The notes: a model not told the origin generated them from the sequence alone. 64,000 nt of DNA from G036327475 sp036327475 (GCF_036327475.1 NZ_CP132913.1:1302001-1366000), one strand, 5' to 3'. Positions 19,415 through 29,672 are shown, counted from the first letter of the stretch. Translations and numbers: made by a program.

Positions 19415-19443
19415 TTGACAAAAGAAGACCGAACGGGCATATT
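19415..19443 (+). promoter_or_regulatory. Sigma-70 promoter for rpsT
   Basis: TTGACA at 19415-19420 and CATATT at 19438-19443 are separated by 17 bases, about 47 bases upstream of the rpsT start codon. The -35 box is a perfect consensus match. The rest of the ribF-rpsT interval (19120-19414) shows no gene. Confidence 0.75.
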
Positions 19444-19489
19444 CCCAGGCCTTTGAATTGTCTCATGGAACAAGTTTGGGAGTTTAACC

Positions 19490-19753
19490 TTGGCTAATAT
19501 CAAATCAGCTAGGAAACGCGCTGTACAGTCTGAGAAGCGTCGTCACCATAATGCAAGCCGTCGCTCCATGATGCGCACCTTTGTGAAAAAGGTTTACGCG
19601 GCTATCGCCGCCGGCGACAAAGAAGCTGCGCAGAATGCCTTTTCTGCCATGCAACCGATTGTTGATCGTCAGGCCAGCAAAGGGTTGATCCACAAAAACA
19701 AAGCTGCACGTCATAAATCGAACCTGACCGCGCAAATCAACGTCATGCAGTAA
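19490..19753 (+). CDS. rpsT: Ribosomal protein bS20, UUG start
   Basis: 87 codons, as in E. coli. The start is TTG at 19490 behind GGGAG, giving MANIKSARKRAVQSEKRRHH. E. coli rpsT also uses UUG, where it is needed for autoregulation of S20 synthesis. The protein is highly basic and helical, with the typical block KAARHKSNLTAQIN. It binds 16S rRNA early in 30S assembly. A short GC-rich inverted repeat near 19785-19806 may be its terminator, but no strong T run follows. Confidence 0.96.
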   Translation: MANIKSARKRAVQSEKRRHHNASRRSMMRTFVKKVYAAIAAGDKEAAQNAFSAMQPIVDRQASKGLIHKNKAARHKSNLTAQINVMQ

Positions 19754-19906
19754 TGGAGTTGTGCTTTGTTAAGAAAATCGCCCTAGCCGGTTTTACAAGC
19801 CGGCGTTAAACGCTTGTCGAGCGCAAACGGAATTGCCCAGTTAGCTTTATCTCCTAGCGGGCAAGCGGATCTGGCAATGACCCTGTCTACAGCTACTGGT
19901 TTGTGA

Positions 19907-21130
19907 TTAGGTGCGAGTATCTCCTTTCCCTGGCAACGCCCGAGCGACAAACGCGCTGCTCCCCTGCGGTCGCGGTAGAACCGCGCGTAATAACAGGTAG
20001 CCCAAAAGCGCCGCGATCACTGAGCCGGATAAAATGCCGACCTTTGCCAGCATGATAGTGGTCGGATCCCCCTGCCCAAACGCCAAATTGGTGATAAAGA
20101 TCGACATTGTAAACCCGATACCGCACAGCACCCCCACTGCGGCAATGTGGTAAAACGCCATGCCGGCGGGCAGTCGGGCCAAGCGAAGCTTCACGGCTGC
20201 GGCGGTAAACAGCACTATCCCTAGCGGTTTGCCGACTACTAACCCAACGGCAATCCCCAATGTCAGCAGTGAAACTAAATGCCACGGCGCTGCACACCGC
20301 AGCGAGATACCGGCGTTAGCGAAAGCAAATAGCGGCAAAATCAAATACACCACCCACGGCTGCAGCCAGTGCTCCAGGGCACGCGCTGGCGATTTGTCGG
20401 TTGCCGGCAGCGTGAGCGGGATAAGCCCTCCTACTATTACGCCGGCGAGTGTAGGGTGAATACCCGAAAGCAAGATACAGCCCCACAGTGCCGTCCCCAG
20501 CAGCAAGTAAAGCACGAGAAGCCGGACGTTGGCGCGATTCATCAGCGCCATTACCCCGATGATGCCTCCTGCCGCGGCTAGCGCCAGCGGATTAGGCGCG
20601 CCATTGTAGAACAGCGCGATAATCACTATCGCACCAAGATCATCAATAATCGCCAGCGCCAGCAAAAACACTTTCAAGCTAGCCGGCACCCGCGTTCCCA
20701 ACAGGGCCAACACGCCGACGGCGAAGGAGATATCGGTGGCGGCCGGAATTGCCCAGCCGGCGCGCAATGCCGGCGCGCCGGCGGTGATCAGGCCATAAAT
20801 CAACGCCGGCGCAGCCATTCCTCCCAGCGCGGCAATGACAGGAAACGCCGCCCGCGCGCGGCTATTGAGTGCCCCCCGCAACAGTTCGTACTTGACTTCC
20901 AGGCCGACGGATAAGAAAAACACAGCCATTAGACCATCGTTAACGATCAGCTGCACGGTTAGATGTGCGGGGGTTTCGCCCCCGGGCCGTACTGGAAAAT
21001 GAATGATGGCGTCATAGAGCGTGCTGGCGTCACTATTGACCATCACAATAGCTGCAAGCGCGGCGACAAAAAGCAAGACGCCGCCGGCAGCTGGGTGGTC
21101 AAACATGCGGTGTAAAGACGCAGCGAACAT
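19907..21130 (-). CDS. nhaA: NhaA, Na+/H+ antiporter
   Basis: 407 codons; E. coli NhaA has 388. The ATG at 21130 was chosen because GAGG lies eight bases before it and MFAASLHRMF fits the family start; the frame is open for 34 more codons upstream. Twelve hydrophobic segments are visible. The paired aspartates of the transport site are in LALAIIDDLGAIVIIALFY. IPAATDISFAVGVLALLG and GIGFTMSIFI are conserved helices. The C-terminus is about 15 residues longer than usual, ending in a basic tail. It exports sodium at alkaline pH. nhaR, which follows nhaA in E. coli, is absent. Confidence 0.94.
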   Translation of the reverse strand: MFAASLHRMFDHPAAGGVLLFVAALAAIVMVNSDASTLYDAIIHFPVRPGGETPAHLTVQLIVNDGLMAVFFLSVGLEVKYELLRGALNSRARAAFPVIAALGGMAAPALIYGLITAGAPALRAGWAIPAATDISFAVGVLALLGTRVPASLKVFLLALAIIDDLGAIVIIALFYNGAPNPLALAAAGGIIGVMALMNRANVRLLVLYLLLGTALWGCILLSGIHPTLAGVIVGGLIPLTLPATDKSPARALEHWLQPWVVYLILPLFAFANAGISLRCAAPWHLVSLLTLGIAVGLVVGKPLGIVLFTAAAVKLRLARLPAGMAFYHIAAVGVLCGIGFTMSIFITNLAFGQGDPTTIMLAKVGILSGSVIAALLGYLLLRAVLPRPQGSSAFVARALPGKGDTRT

Positions 21131-21283
21131 AACGATCCTCAATTTTGGCTGAGAAGGAATTTTGTGTGGCAAGGGTAAATGAAAAGCCTCTTTTCTGACG
21201 AAAATTCGCTTAGGGCGCCGGCGGCGCGGCAAAACCCGGCGCAGGGTCTGGGAGATTTACGCCACACTAGAGGCAGAGCCTAT

Positions 21284-22420
21284 TCAGTGGGTCAAATCGT
21301 CAAAAAACCTTTTCACACCGTCGAGAAAGCTTTTCGAGCGCGGACTGTTCTGATCGCCGCTCGGCCCACCAAAGCTCTCTTCCAGTTCGCGGAGTAGCTG
21401 TTTCTGGCGCTCGTTGAGTTTTACGGGCGTCTCCACCACGACCCGGCACAGCAAATCGCCTTGCGACCCGCCACGCACGGACTTCACGCCTTTGCCGCGC
21501 ATACGAAATAATTTACCGGTTTGCGTTTCCGCCGGCACTTTCAGCTTGACCCGGCCGTTGAGCGTCGGGACTTCGATCTCGCCACCCAGCGCCGCCATGG
21601 CGAAGTTGATCGGCACTTCACAGTAAAGGTTGTTTTCTTCGCGTTCAAAAATAGAATGTTTACGCACCTGGACCTGTACGTACAGATCCCCCGCACCCAC
21701 CCCATGCTCGCCGGTTTCGCCTTCGCCAGTTAAGCGGATACGATCGCCTGTACCCACGCCGGCCGGGATCTTTACCGACAGCGTCTTGGACTTTTCTATC
21801 CGGCCATGGCCGTGACATTTGGCGCAAGGATTTTTAATGATCTTGCCATGCCCCTGACAGGTTGGACACGTCTGCTGTACGGCGAAAAAACCCTGGCGCA
21901 TCTGCACCTGGCCCTGGCCGTGACAGGTCGGACAAGTTACAGCCGAAGTACCCGGCTTCGCGCCGCTGCCGTAGCAAACATCACACTCTTCAAGCGTAGG
22001 GATACGAATTTCACGAGTAACGCCGTGCACCGCTTCCTCAAGGGAAAGCTCTATGTTATAGCGTAAATCCGCGCCCCGGCCGGCGCCTTGACGCCGGCCG
22101 CCGCCAAAGATGTCGCCAAAAACATCGCCGAAAATATCACTGAAATCCGCGCCGCCGGCACTGCCGCTGAAACCGCCGCCGCTCATGCCGCCCTGTTCAA
22201 AGGCCGCATGACCATATTGGTCGTAGGCAGCGCGCTTTTGTACGTCTGTTAGCACTTCATAGGCTTTTTTGATCTCTTTGAATTTCGCTTCGGCTTCAGC
22301 ATTCCCTGGGTTGCGATCCGGGTGGAATTTTATCGCCAGGCGTTTATAGGCCTTTTTGATTTCACGCTCTTCCGCATCCGGAGAAACACCTAAAATCTCG
22401 TAGTAGTCTGATTTCGCCAT
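21284..22420 (-). CDS. dnaJ: DnaJ, Hsp40 co-chaperone
   Basis: 378 codons (E. coli 376). The J domain has HPD at residues 33-35, then a Gly/Phe-rich linker (about residues 76-110). Four CxxCxGxG zinc repeats follow (CDVCYGSGAKPG, CPTCHGQGQVQ, CPTCQGHGKII, CAKCHGHGRIE). The C-terminal substrate-binding domain includes MAALGGEIEVPTL. It stimulates DnaK ATPase. It is downstream of dnaK on the same strand. Confidence 0.97.
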   Translation of the reverse strand: MAKSDYYEILGVSPDAEEREIKKAYKRLAIKFHPDRNPGNAEAEAKFKEIKKAYEVLTDVQKRAAYDQYGHAAFEQGGMSGGGFSGSAGGADFSDIFGDVFGDIFGGGRRQGAGRGADLRYNIELSLEEAVHGVTREIRIPTLEECDVCYGSGAKPGTSAVTCPTCHGQGQVQMRQGFFAVQQTCPTCQGHGKIIKNPCAKCHGHGRIEKSKTLSVKIPAGVGTGDRIRLTGEGETGEHGVGAGDLYVQVQVRKHSIFEREENNLYCEVPINFAMAALGGEIEVPTLNGRVKLKVPAETQTGKLFRMRGKGVKSVRGGSQGDLLCRVVVETPVKLNERQKQLLRELEESFGGPSGDQNSPRSKSFLDGVKRFFDDLTH

Positions 22421-22449
22421 CGTCGTCTCTTTCTGTCCTCAACACGCTT

Positions 22450-22477
22450 GCACGGGCGCAGAGTTCGACGCCCGTGC
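22450..22477 (-). terminator. Hairpin in dnaK-dnaJ interval
   Basis: A perfect 9-bp stem (GCACGGGCG / CGCCCGTGC) with a 10-base loop lies in the 98-bp gap between dnaK and dnaJ. There is no strong T run, so it is more likely a partial terminator or mRNA-stability hairpin than a full stop. Confidence 0.5.
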
Positions 22478-22518
22478 CTATTACGGCGGGTGTGCGCCTC
22501 CGTGCCTATTCAGGACGA

Positions 22519-24429
22519 TTATTTTTTGTCTTTAACTTCTTCAAATTCGGCGTCGACCACATCGTCGTCCGCCTTGGCGATGCCATCCGTGCCGCCTTCG
22601 CCAGCCGACTGAGCCTGCTTCTGAGCCACTTCGAGCAGTTTGCCGGAGACCTGAATAAGCGCCTGCATTTTCGCTTCGATGTCGGCTTTATCTTCGTCTT
22701 TCAGCGCGGTGTCGAGATTTTTCAGAGCTTCTTTGATAGCGGCCTTATCGTCAGCCTGCAGTTTGTCGTCCGCGCCTTCCAGCTGCTTACGGGTGCTGTG
22801 CAGTAGATGATCGGCCTGGTTACGGGTCTGAACTAGCTCTTCAAACTTGCGGTCAGATTCGGCATTGGCTTCCGCTTCCTGCACCATTCTCTGGATTTCC
22901 TCTTCGTTCAGACCCGAGGAAGCCTTGATGGTGATTTTCTGTTCGCGGCCACTGTTCTTGTCTTTGGCGGAGACATGCAGAATCCCGTCGGCGTCGATAT
23001 CAAATGTCACTTCAATCTGCGGTATGCCTCGCATGGCCGCTGCAATGCCGTCCAGGTTGAATTGGCCTAGGGATTTGTTATCTCCGGCGCGCTTACGTTC
23101 GCCTTGAAGAACATGGATGGTTACGGCGGACTGATTATCTTCCGCAGTGGAGAACACCTGGCTGTGCTTGGTCGGGATGGTGGTGTTCTTGGCAATCAGA
23201 GGCGTCATTACGCCACCCATAGTTTCGATACCCAGCGACAACGGGGTCACGTCCAGCAGTAGCACGTCTTTCACATCGCCAGCCAGCACACCGCCCTGAA
23301 CCGCAGCGCCAATGGCAACTGCTTCATCCGGGTTAACGTCTTTACGCGGCTCTTTGCCGAAGAAGTCGGTCACTTTCTTCTGCACCAGCGGCATGCGGGT
23401 CTGCCCACCCACCAGAATAACGTCTTTGATGTCCGAAACCGATAAGCTAGCATCTTTCAGTGCCACTTTCAGCGGCTCAAGCGTGTGATTGACCAGCTCT
23501 TCCACCAGCGACTCCAGCTTGGCGCGAGTCACTTTCAGGTTCATGTGTTTCGGACCAGAACCGTCGGCCGTGATGTAGGGTAGGTTGACATCGGTCTGTT
23601 GTGCGGAAGATAGTTCGATCTTAGCTTTTTCAGCGGCGTCTTTCAGGCGCTGCATCGCCAGCGGATCGTTGCGCAGATCGATACCCTGATCTTTCTTGAA
23701 TTCATCCACCAGATGATTGATTAAGCGGCTGTCAAAGTCTTCACCGCCTAGATGGGTATCGCCGTTGGTCGCCAGGACTTCGAAGGTTTTTTCGCCGTCG
23801 ACATCGTCGATTTCGATAATCGAAATATCAAATGTCCCGCCGCCCAGGTCATATACCGCGATAGTACGGTTACCAGTTTCTTTGTCGAGGCCATAGGCCA
23901 GCGCGGCGGCGGTCGGTTCGTTGATGATACGCTTAACATCCAGGCCGGCGATACGGCCGGCGTCTTTGGTCGCCTGGCGCTGCGTATCGTTAAAATAAGC
24001 TGGCACAGTAATAACCGCTTCGGTAACCGGCTCGCCCAGATAATCTTCCGCGGTCTTTTTCATCTTCTTAAGGATTTCAGCTGAAATCTGCGGCGGCGCC
24101 ATTTTCTGGCCTTTGATTTCCAACCAGGCGTCGCCATTGTCAGCTGCGATGATTTTGTATGGCATAATGCTAACATCGCGCTGCACTTCTTCATCCTTAA
24201 AACAACGGCCAATCAGACGCTTGATGGCGAACAAGGTATTTTGCGGGTTAGTAACGGACTGACGTTTAGCCGGTTGGCCAACCAGAATTTCACCATCCTG
24301 CGTATAGGCAATGATGGAAGGAGTCGTACGATCGCCTTCGCTGTTTTCAAGTACGCGAGGTTTGCTGCCTTCGATAATTGCGATGCAGGAGTTGGTCGTA
24401 CCCAAGTCGATACCAATGATTTTTCCCAT
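22519..24429 (-). CDS. dnaK: DnaK, Hsp70 chaperone
   Basis: 636 codons (E. coli 638). The nucleotide-binding domain has GIDLGTTNSCIAI, the phosphate-2 motif VYDLGGGTFDISI and LVGGQTRMPLVQ. The linker DVLLLDVTPLSLG, the peptide-binding beta domain (KDKNSGREQKITIKASSGL) and the helical lid follow. The acidic tail ends DDDVVDAEFEEVKDKK. It folds nascent and stressed proteins with DnaJ and GrpE and tunes sigma-32. A heat-shock-type promoter is visible upstream. Confidence 0.98.
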   Translation of the reverse strand: MGKIIGIDLGTTNSCIAIIEGSKPRVLENSEGDRTTPSIIAYTQDGEILVGQPAKRQSVTNPQNTLFAIKRLIGRCFKDEEVQRDVSIMPYKIIAADNGDAWLEIKGQKMAPPQISAEILKKMKKTAEDYLGEPVTEAVITVPAYFNDTQRQATKDAGRIAGLDVKRIINEPTAAALAYGLDKETGNRTIAVYDLGGGTFDISIIEIDDVDGEKTFEVLATNGDTHLGGEDFDSRLINHLVDEFKKDQGIDLRNDPLAMQRLKDAAEKAKIELSSAQQTDVNLPYITADGSGPKHMNLKVTRAKLESLVEELVNHTLEPLKVALKDASLSVSDIKDVILVGGQTRMPLVQKKVTDFFGKEPRKDVNPDEAVAIGAAVQGGVLAGDVKDVLLLDVTPLSLGIETMGGVMTPLIAKNTTIPTKHSQVFSTAEDNQSAVTIHVLQGERKRAGDNKSLGQFNLDGIAAAMRGIPQIEVTFDIDADGILHVSAKDKNSGREQKITIKASSGLNEEEIQRMVQEAEANAESDRKFEELVQTRNQADHLLHSTRKQLEGADDKLQADDKAAIKEALKNLDTALKDEDKADIEAKMQALIQVSGKLLEVAQKQAQSAGEGGTDGIAKADDDVVDAEFEEVKDKK

Positions 24430-24476
24430 CTAAACATCTCCACTAAAAGTTCAATTTCATTGTGGTCGTAAACCTG

Positions 24477-24504
24477 ATATGCGGCTGCAAATGAACTTTT
24501 CAAG
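24477..24504 (-). promoter_or_regulatory. Probable sigma-32 promoter of dnaK
   Basis: On the minus strand CTTGAAA (24504-24498), the heat-shock -35 consensus, is followed after 14 bases by CGCATAT (24483-24477), close to the CCCCATNT -10 consensus. It lies about 50 bases upstream of the dnaK start. The RBS region AGTGGAGATGTTTAG just before the start is nearly identical to that of E. coli dnaK. The call is by eye. Confidence 0.55.
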
Positions 24505-24738
24505 TTTTCGCCGCCCGATTATTTCCCAGGTTCAACAACGTTGGATGCAAGGTAAGATGAGGTCATATCGTCCTGCATCAATGGGTAACGGCAAAAGTCA
24601 CGCGATAGGGCCTTATGCGCCGGACGTCCCCTATGACGCGCGCTGTTATCCGCCGCCGGTCAGCAGTTGCTGCCCTCTGGCCTAAGTCTTGCGCGGTCAA
24701 ACCGGCAATTGGCCACTCCTACAACATCCCGCTTCAGC

Positions 24739-24990
24739 CCCATCGCTGCTGGGCAGCATACGCTTCGCGCTTCCCAGCAGCACCAGCCCAACCCCGATCA
24801 ACGTCAGCACCAGCACGCACCAGGACGGCGGGCGCCATCGGTGTAATAAAGATTGCGCGCCAAAACCGATCAATCACCACATCGGCGACGATGTAGCCGA
24901 ACGCCAGGGTGATAATTGCCACGCGATTGGCCTCCAGCGCGACGGGCGCGCTAATGCCGCGCACCAGAAGCGTTGCCAACACAGCTAATA
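24739..24990 (-). pseudogene. Fragment of an unidentified membrane protein
   Basis: The minus-strand frame reads two hydrophobic stretches (EANRVAIITLAFGYIVADVV and FWRAIFITPMAPAVLV). A third, TLIGVGLVLLGSAKRML, continues in another frame to a stop near 24735. It looks like the tail of a small multi-span inner-membrane protein. It is joined to a thrA piece by a deletion, and thrB, thrC and the other genes expected between thrA and dnaK in E. coli are missing. I cannot name the family. Confidence 0.4.
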
Positions 24991-26835
24991 CCCTCATCCA
25001 GTTTGCCGAAAATAAACGGTAACGAGCCGGAAAGAATACCGGAAAACCGGGTCAACTCGTCACCGGAATTTAATAAGTTCTGTAAATTTTCGAAAACCGA
25101 CAGCGCGCATTTTGATGGTAAAATAATCCATTGAGGCGGCATTGGCTTTTATTGAGCGTTACCACCTGGAAACCATCCGACAGGAAATTCTCATACTGGT
25201 TGGCCACCGACCTCACTACTGGTGCAATCGACGATCACCGGGTTAAGTAGGTGATACCGCCCCGGGTTGAACGGCTTGCACGCCTCCGCCAACGCTCCTG
25301 CCAGTTAACCAAGTCATGCCGTGCAGATTGGTCACAAAGCGCGCGAGTTGACTATACCCGTAAATCTATACACTGATCCTTTAGCCACGTGTGCTGACGG
25401 AGGATCTACTCGATCAGCGCGCCACCAACGTCCCCGAGCTGATGATGAAAACTTCAATAACCTAATCGGTATTGAACAGCATCTCATGCACGACCCGTGC
25501 ACCGGTAAGGTGGTGCTGCCATTGTACACCACTACCAAGATGGAATACTCAGAGAGGATCCCCGGGCGATACGACGATGTTGATATTGGCGCGCGCCAGC
25601 GCCGCAAGAAGTTTGGCGGACAGATCGCGCTGAATGCGCATTCCGTCGCCGACCGCCGAAATAATCGCCAAGCGGGAAACCACACCTATCGGCTCTAGTA
25701 AGTCGTCTTCAACTCCAGGTTCAGCGCGCCGCTGGCGCCTCGTCAACTCATGCTGCGACACGCAAAAACTGATTACATTCCGAGAGGATTGCGTAATCAG
25801 CACCACGGAGCTGCCGGAGCGCGGCATTGCCGCGAAACCCGCGCTGCCATGCCAATCATGCCTTTCATTTTCAGGCTGGAAACATTGATCATTGCCATAT
25901 TATTCAGATGGGTGAACCTTGACTGGGTTACCTTCCTCAGCGCTTGTGGGCCAGATTAACGTGCCTGGCGCCTGAGGATTGGTGGTTTTTGATAAGACAA
26001 GGAATTTGGAACTGCGCGATAGGGACGATAGTTCGGGGATGAAGAACTTTGGCGCCAAAGTAGAAAAGTTCCATCGCTTCTTGATAGAATAGCCGACTGA
26101 GTAAACCCGCGCATCTGGAACCTGATTGGGATCGCAGGTATAAACGCCGTTTACATTCATCCAGATTTCGCAGCAACCGGCGCGCAGAAAGGCCGCCGGA
26201 ACCGCCGCCGAGTAATCGGATCTGCGGCCAGGTACTACCAGTTCACCGCGCTCGTTACCAGCGGTAAAGCCCGCCATTAGGATAGATCGGCGGGGGATAT
26301 CGTTAAGGCGCCGGGTAGACTCGGCGATATCTATCGTCGATCCAAGATAGCCCATGCGCCATCAGCCTCTCCACCGAGTCGAATGACCGTCACGTTGTTG
26401 AAGCCGCGAGCGCGCAATAGCGCTTCCATTGGCGTGATGGAGAGTTATGGAGAGTTTTCGCGGCTGATGATCGCGGCGTTAACGCTATCAGCGCGGTATT
26501 GCGCAGTGAAATGCCGTGCAGTAACTATTTGAGCTGCGGAACTCCTACCCTACCTGGCTACGCAGCACCGGATGAGCAAACTCCGGCTTGGCTGTGGCCA
26601 ACCCGTTCAACAGTCGGATAAAGATCTGTTCGGCGTCAAGGATATTCAGCTGGATATCAATGTCGTTTAGGGTATAGTATGCCACCGCAACCAAGTGGTT
26701 TGTGATTTTTGCCGGCGCGAATAATACCGCCGCCACCTTCCCTGGCGGATATTACTCTCAAAGATGTCGGCGATGCGGATAAAACGCTCCTCGTTGGCGA
26801 CGGAGGAGGTACCACCGAATTTTCAGTGCTTGCAT
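24991..26835 (-). pseudogene. thrA: thrA relic (aspartokinase I-homoserine dehydrogenase I)
   Basis: ThrA (820 residues in E. coli) begins and branches the aspartate pathway to threonine and methionine. The start ATG (26833-26835) and the first codons can be followed (MQALK, then out of frame NEERFIRIADIFESN). Then APAKITNHLVAV; STIDIAESTRRLNDIP, MAGFTAGNERGELVV and GVYTCDPNQVPDAR of the kinase domain; ARANINIVV of the ACT region; and ENLQNLLNSGDEL...FSGILSGSLPFIFGKLDEG of the dehydrogenase. More than ten frame changes are evident, and the sequence ends at about native residue 610. Confidence 0.9.
26437..26456. repeat. 10-bp tandem duplication in thrA relic
   Basis: Two perfect copies of atggagagtt stand head to tail in the kinase part of the thrA relic. 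A 10-bp insertion shifts the frame. Same class of event as the other short tandem duplications in the window. Confidence 0.75.
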
Positions 26836-26862
26836 TTCTGTTTCATCTCCTGAATTAAGCTT

Positions 26863-26886
26863 AAAAATCGCACTGTCAAGATGCGA
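26863..26886 (-). terminator. thr operon attenuator relic
   Basis: Minus strand: TCGCA, nine-base loop containing TTGACAG, TGCGA, then TTTTT. The E. coli thr attenuator has the same layout and the same loop core (CCTGACAG) before its T run. The stem here is reduced to five pairs. It lies between the thrL leader relic and the thrA start. Confidence 0.65.
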
Positions 26887-26910
26887 GCTTTTTCTGGGTT
26901 CCTATATACG

Positions 26911-26983
26911 TCAGTCCGCGCCGCTACCCGTGGTGGTATCAGTGATGGTAAATAATGGTGCCGTGGCTGAAGAGAGTACGCAT
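26911..26983 (-). pseudogene. thrL: thrL leader peptide relic
   Basis: ATG CGT ACT at 26983 opens a short frame. The second half of the leader is read in another frame as TITDTTTGSGAD followed by TGA at 26911, matching the threonine-rich end of E. coli ThrL (TITITTGNGAG). One base gained or lost in a T run separates the two halves. This was a leader controlling thrA by threonyl-tRNA supply; it is now a fossil. Confidence 0.7.
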
Positions 26984-27633
26984 GATGGTTGGCATTATCA
27001 CTGTTTTTATTAGTATTCTGTTGGCTAAAGCAATCAGACGCTAAAGCCAATGAATATCTGCTTTACGGCCGGCTGCATGACTTGAGTCGGACCAGTCGAT
27101 ACCGTGCGATACCACGCACCTGCGCCAAAGGCACGCGGAAACGCATTATTATTACCGATAATGCAGGCTAATATGCCTAGCCATTATCGCTCACAGCATC
27201 GGGCCAAACGCCGGGCTGCGTCCCTCCGGCGGCCGTTCAGTTGCCTTATTTCACTCGAACGTCTTGTCGGGTTAAACAATAATAAGACAATGGCGCATAA
27301 AGAGACGTGAAAATTATCTAGCGTGCCACGCTGTTAACCTTATCTACAGAAATAGAACAGGTGTTAGGGTTTATTTTGATATACGTCAGAAAATGATATT
27401 ATTCTTGAATAATAAATTCTGTTGACTCTGTTGTATTATTGTTAATAAGAGTAAGCTATGCAGCGTTTAAGCTCGAGAAAACAGGCCTCCAAGTAGGTGT
27501 CGCCGGTAACAGAGCGTTAATCACGATATGGCACGATATGCTTAGGCCTGAAGCCTTTGGGATACGTCTTATTCCTCCGCTCCGTTAAGGACTGACCAGC
27601 GGTTTGAGTACCTCCTCTTCTAAGTAGCAAAAT
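26984..27633. other. No gene recognised between thrL and arcA
   Basis: About 650 bases, AT-rich toward 27300-27470, between the divergent thr and arcA relics. lasT and yjjY, which lie here in E. coli, are not recognisable. A 10-bp tandem duplication (cacgatatgg / cacgatatgc) is at 27522-27541. Otherwise I see nothing I can support. Confidence 0.5.
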
Positions 27634-28207
27634 ATGCAGACACCGCCGTCAGTTACTCGTAATATCCTCAAAAGCATTTTGAAGCCGAAGGCTATATGGT
27701 CCATGAAGCTATCCACGACGCAGGGATACACCACGTTCTGTCAGAACGTGACATTAATTTGATTATGCTGAAATCAGCCTGCCAGGTAAAATGGTTTATT
27801 GCTGGCGTGAGAACTTTGTGAGCATGCCAGCGTCGCTTTGGTGTTTCTCACCGGCCGCTATCACGAAGCTGACAAGATCCTTGGGCTGAAAATCGGCGTC
27901 GACGATTCTATAGCCCTTCAACCCCCGCGAACTCCCTATTGTGTGCACGCAATTTGCTATCCCGCACCATAAGTTTGGGCGACATGCTTGGGGAGCGAAA
28001 ATTGGTGAAGAGCTATAAATTCAATTGTAGCTTAATATCAATAGCCGTTCGCTGCTTAGCTCAGAGTGAGAGTTACAAGCTACCGCACAGCGAATTCCGC
28101 TCCATGCTGCATTTTGCGAGAATCTAGGCAAGATACGCTAGAAATCATCGCCACCACTCATGGCGAAGATTATCGTTTCTGCAGCGATTTGGCAGGCGGC
28201 CGATGTC
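27634..28207 (+). pseudogene. arcA: arcA relic (aerobic/anaerobic response regulator)
   Basis: ArcA (238 residues in E. coli) represses respiratory genes when oxygen falls. Pieces are readable: an ATG-started MQTP, ILKSIFEAEGYMVHEA and LSERDINLI of the receiver domain; ARNLLSRTISLG; YKLPHSEFRSMLHF; and the DNA-binding end HGEDYRFCSDL. There are several frame changes, and the receiver aspartate region is garbled. The native stop is gone. A whole regulon would be affected by this loss. Confidence 0.85.
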
Positions 28208-28303
28208 TTTCCTCACCAACCTGTAAACGGCTTCCTGCCCCCTTGTAACCAAATTCCTTAGTGCGGGTAGGCTGCACAGGTGGTACCGCTGCTGAAAAGG
28301 TGA

Positions 28304-28770
28304 TTACGGACGAGATTCGCCAAAGAGCATAATCGGCACCGCGCTCAGCGCATTTTGGGTGAAACCTCCATCACCCGAATCCGAATAGGAGAGACACACC
28401 AGCGCGTTGCGTTTTGGATCACAAAAGCGTACCGCCTGTAGGCGTTTGAAAATCAGCGAGGTGCATTTTGAAACATTACACTCCGTACTCAGGACGACTT
28501 TTGATCTCGTCACTTAAGGTGATTGACCCCGCTTTCTGGCAGGAGATCGCCGCATCGGAAGTATCCTCCGTCAGGCCGGGGCCGCCTTTGATGCCACTGG
28601 TATTGGCGCGGCTGAGAGATAGCAGGTCACATTGGGCACGTCGGGATCGTCAAACGCTTCCATCACGATTTTATGATCTGGTTCGAACAGCTTAGGCCCG
28701 AGCCATCCCGAGGCAGAAGGTGTAGCCCATCAGGGCGATAACGTTTTTTATTCGTAGTTCAGCATATTTT
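28304..28770 (-). pseudogene. creA: creA relic
   Basis: CreA is a periplasmic protein of unknown function next to creBCD in E. coli. The C-terminal half reads LIFKRLQAVRFCDPKRNALVC and ALSAVPIMLFGE. Upstream, other frames give KIVMEAFDDPDVPNVTCYLS and GIKGGPGLTEDTSDAAISC. The N-terminal signal peptide is not recognisable. creB, creC and creD, expected between creA and arcA in E. coli, are absent. Confidence 0.75.
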
Positions 28771-28929
28771 CGTATAGCGCCCATGGCTTCCGGGCGAGGG
28801 CACCGGTTGAACTCCTCAGTATTAACTGGCAATAATAAACTTGTAAATCTTTTGCAACTTGTTAGCTAAAATATTGCCATTATGCATCGACGCTTTTTAA
28901 CGACACATCACCGCCTTCTGAGGATTGTT

Positions 28930-29672
28930 ATGACTCAAGCCGGTATCGTTCGTGACCTGTTAAGCTAGCTCGGTAGCTAGCTGGATCAGCCGTTGTCGAT
29001 AGACAACGTCGCCGCCAAAGTGGGCTATTCCAAATGGAGCCTGCAGTGCATGTTCAAAGAAGTGACCGGCCTGCCATCGGCGCCTACGTTCGCGCACGCA
29101 GATTATCCAAGGCGGCGGTGGCCTTATGGCTGACGAGCCGGCCAACACTGGATATCACGATCCAGCGCCGTTTTAATTCCCAGCAAACCCTACCCGCGTG
29201 CTCAAGAAACAATTCCGCCGGCATGCATTGCTGTTAAAGAAGAGTCGGATTCCACCGACATCCGACAGTCGATTCGTCTGGATCAAAGCGCGCTGCCCCA
29301 AGCCGAGTTCATTCGGCTATCGGCAATGAAACTGATCGGCGTCGCGCAAAGTTACACCTGCACGTTGGAGCAGCTCGGCAGCTTCCGTACCGAGCCAGAC
29401 GCTATACAGTCTAAACACACACCCTAGAGAAAGAGGATAAACAGGAGGTGCTTTGTAGCCCGTTCATCTAGATGATGGAGAATACGCCCGCTCTAATTTA
29501 TCAAGGCCTGCCCCCACAACCTATAAGATTTTATTCTACGGCATCTGCCCGCCGTCGCAAAGCCTGGTGCACCGCAAGAGATTCGACACCGAATGATTCA
29601 CACGGAGCGCAAACCGAATACGGAGTTGCCGACACCATCCACTGCTAATATCTGATTCCCGTGCACCGTTAA
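28930..29672 (+). pseudogene. rob: rob relic (AraC-family regulator)
   Basis: Rob activates stress and efflux genes of the MarA/SoxS regulon. From ATG 28930 the frame reads MTQAGIVRDLLS, then two in-frame TAG codons, then LDQPLSIDNVAAKVGYSKWS (helix-turn-helix) before the frame is lost. Later pieces include a degenerate RARRLSKAAVAL and LKLIGVAQSYTC-like effector-domain bits. The end LIPVHR with TAA at 29670 overlaps the gpmB stop by two bases. In E. coli both genes are intact and convergent. Confidence 0.85.

Noticed and set aside
19785..19806. Terminator after rpsT
   Set aside because: A five-pair GCCGG/CCGGC repeat is present but the loop is large and no T run follows, so it is mentioned only within the rpsT entry.
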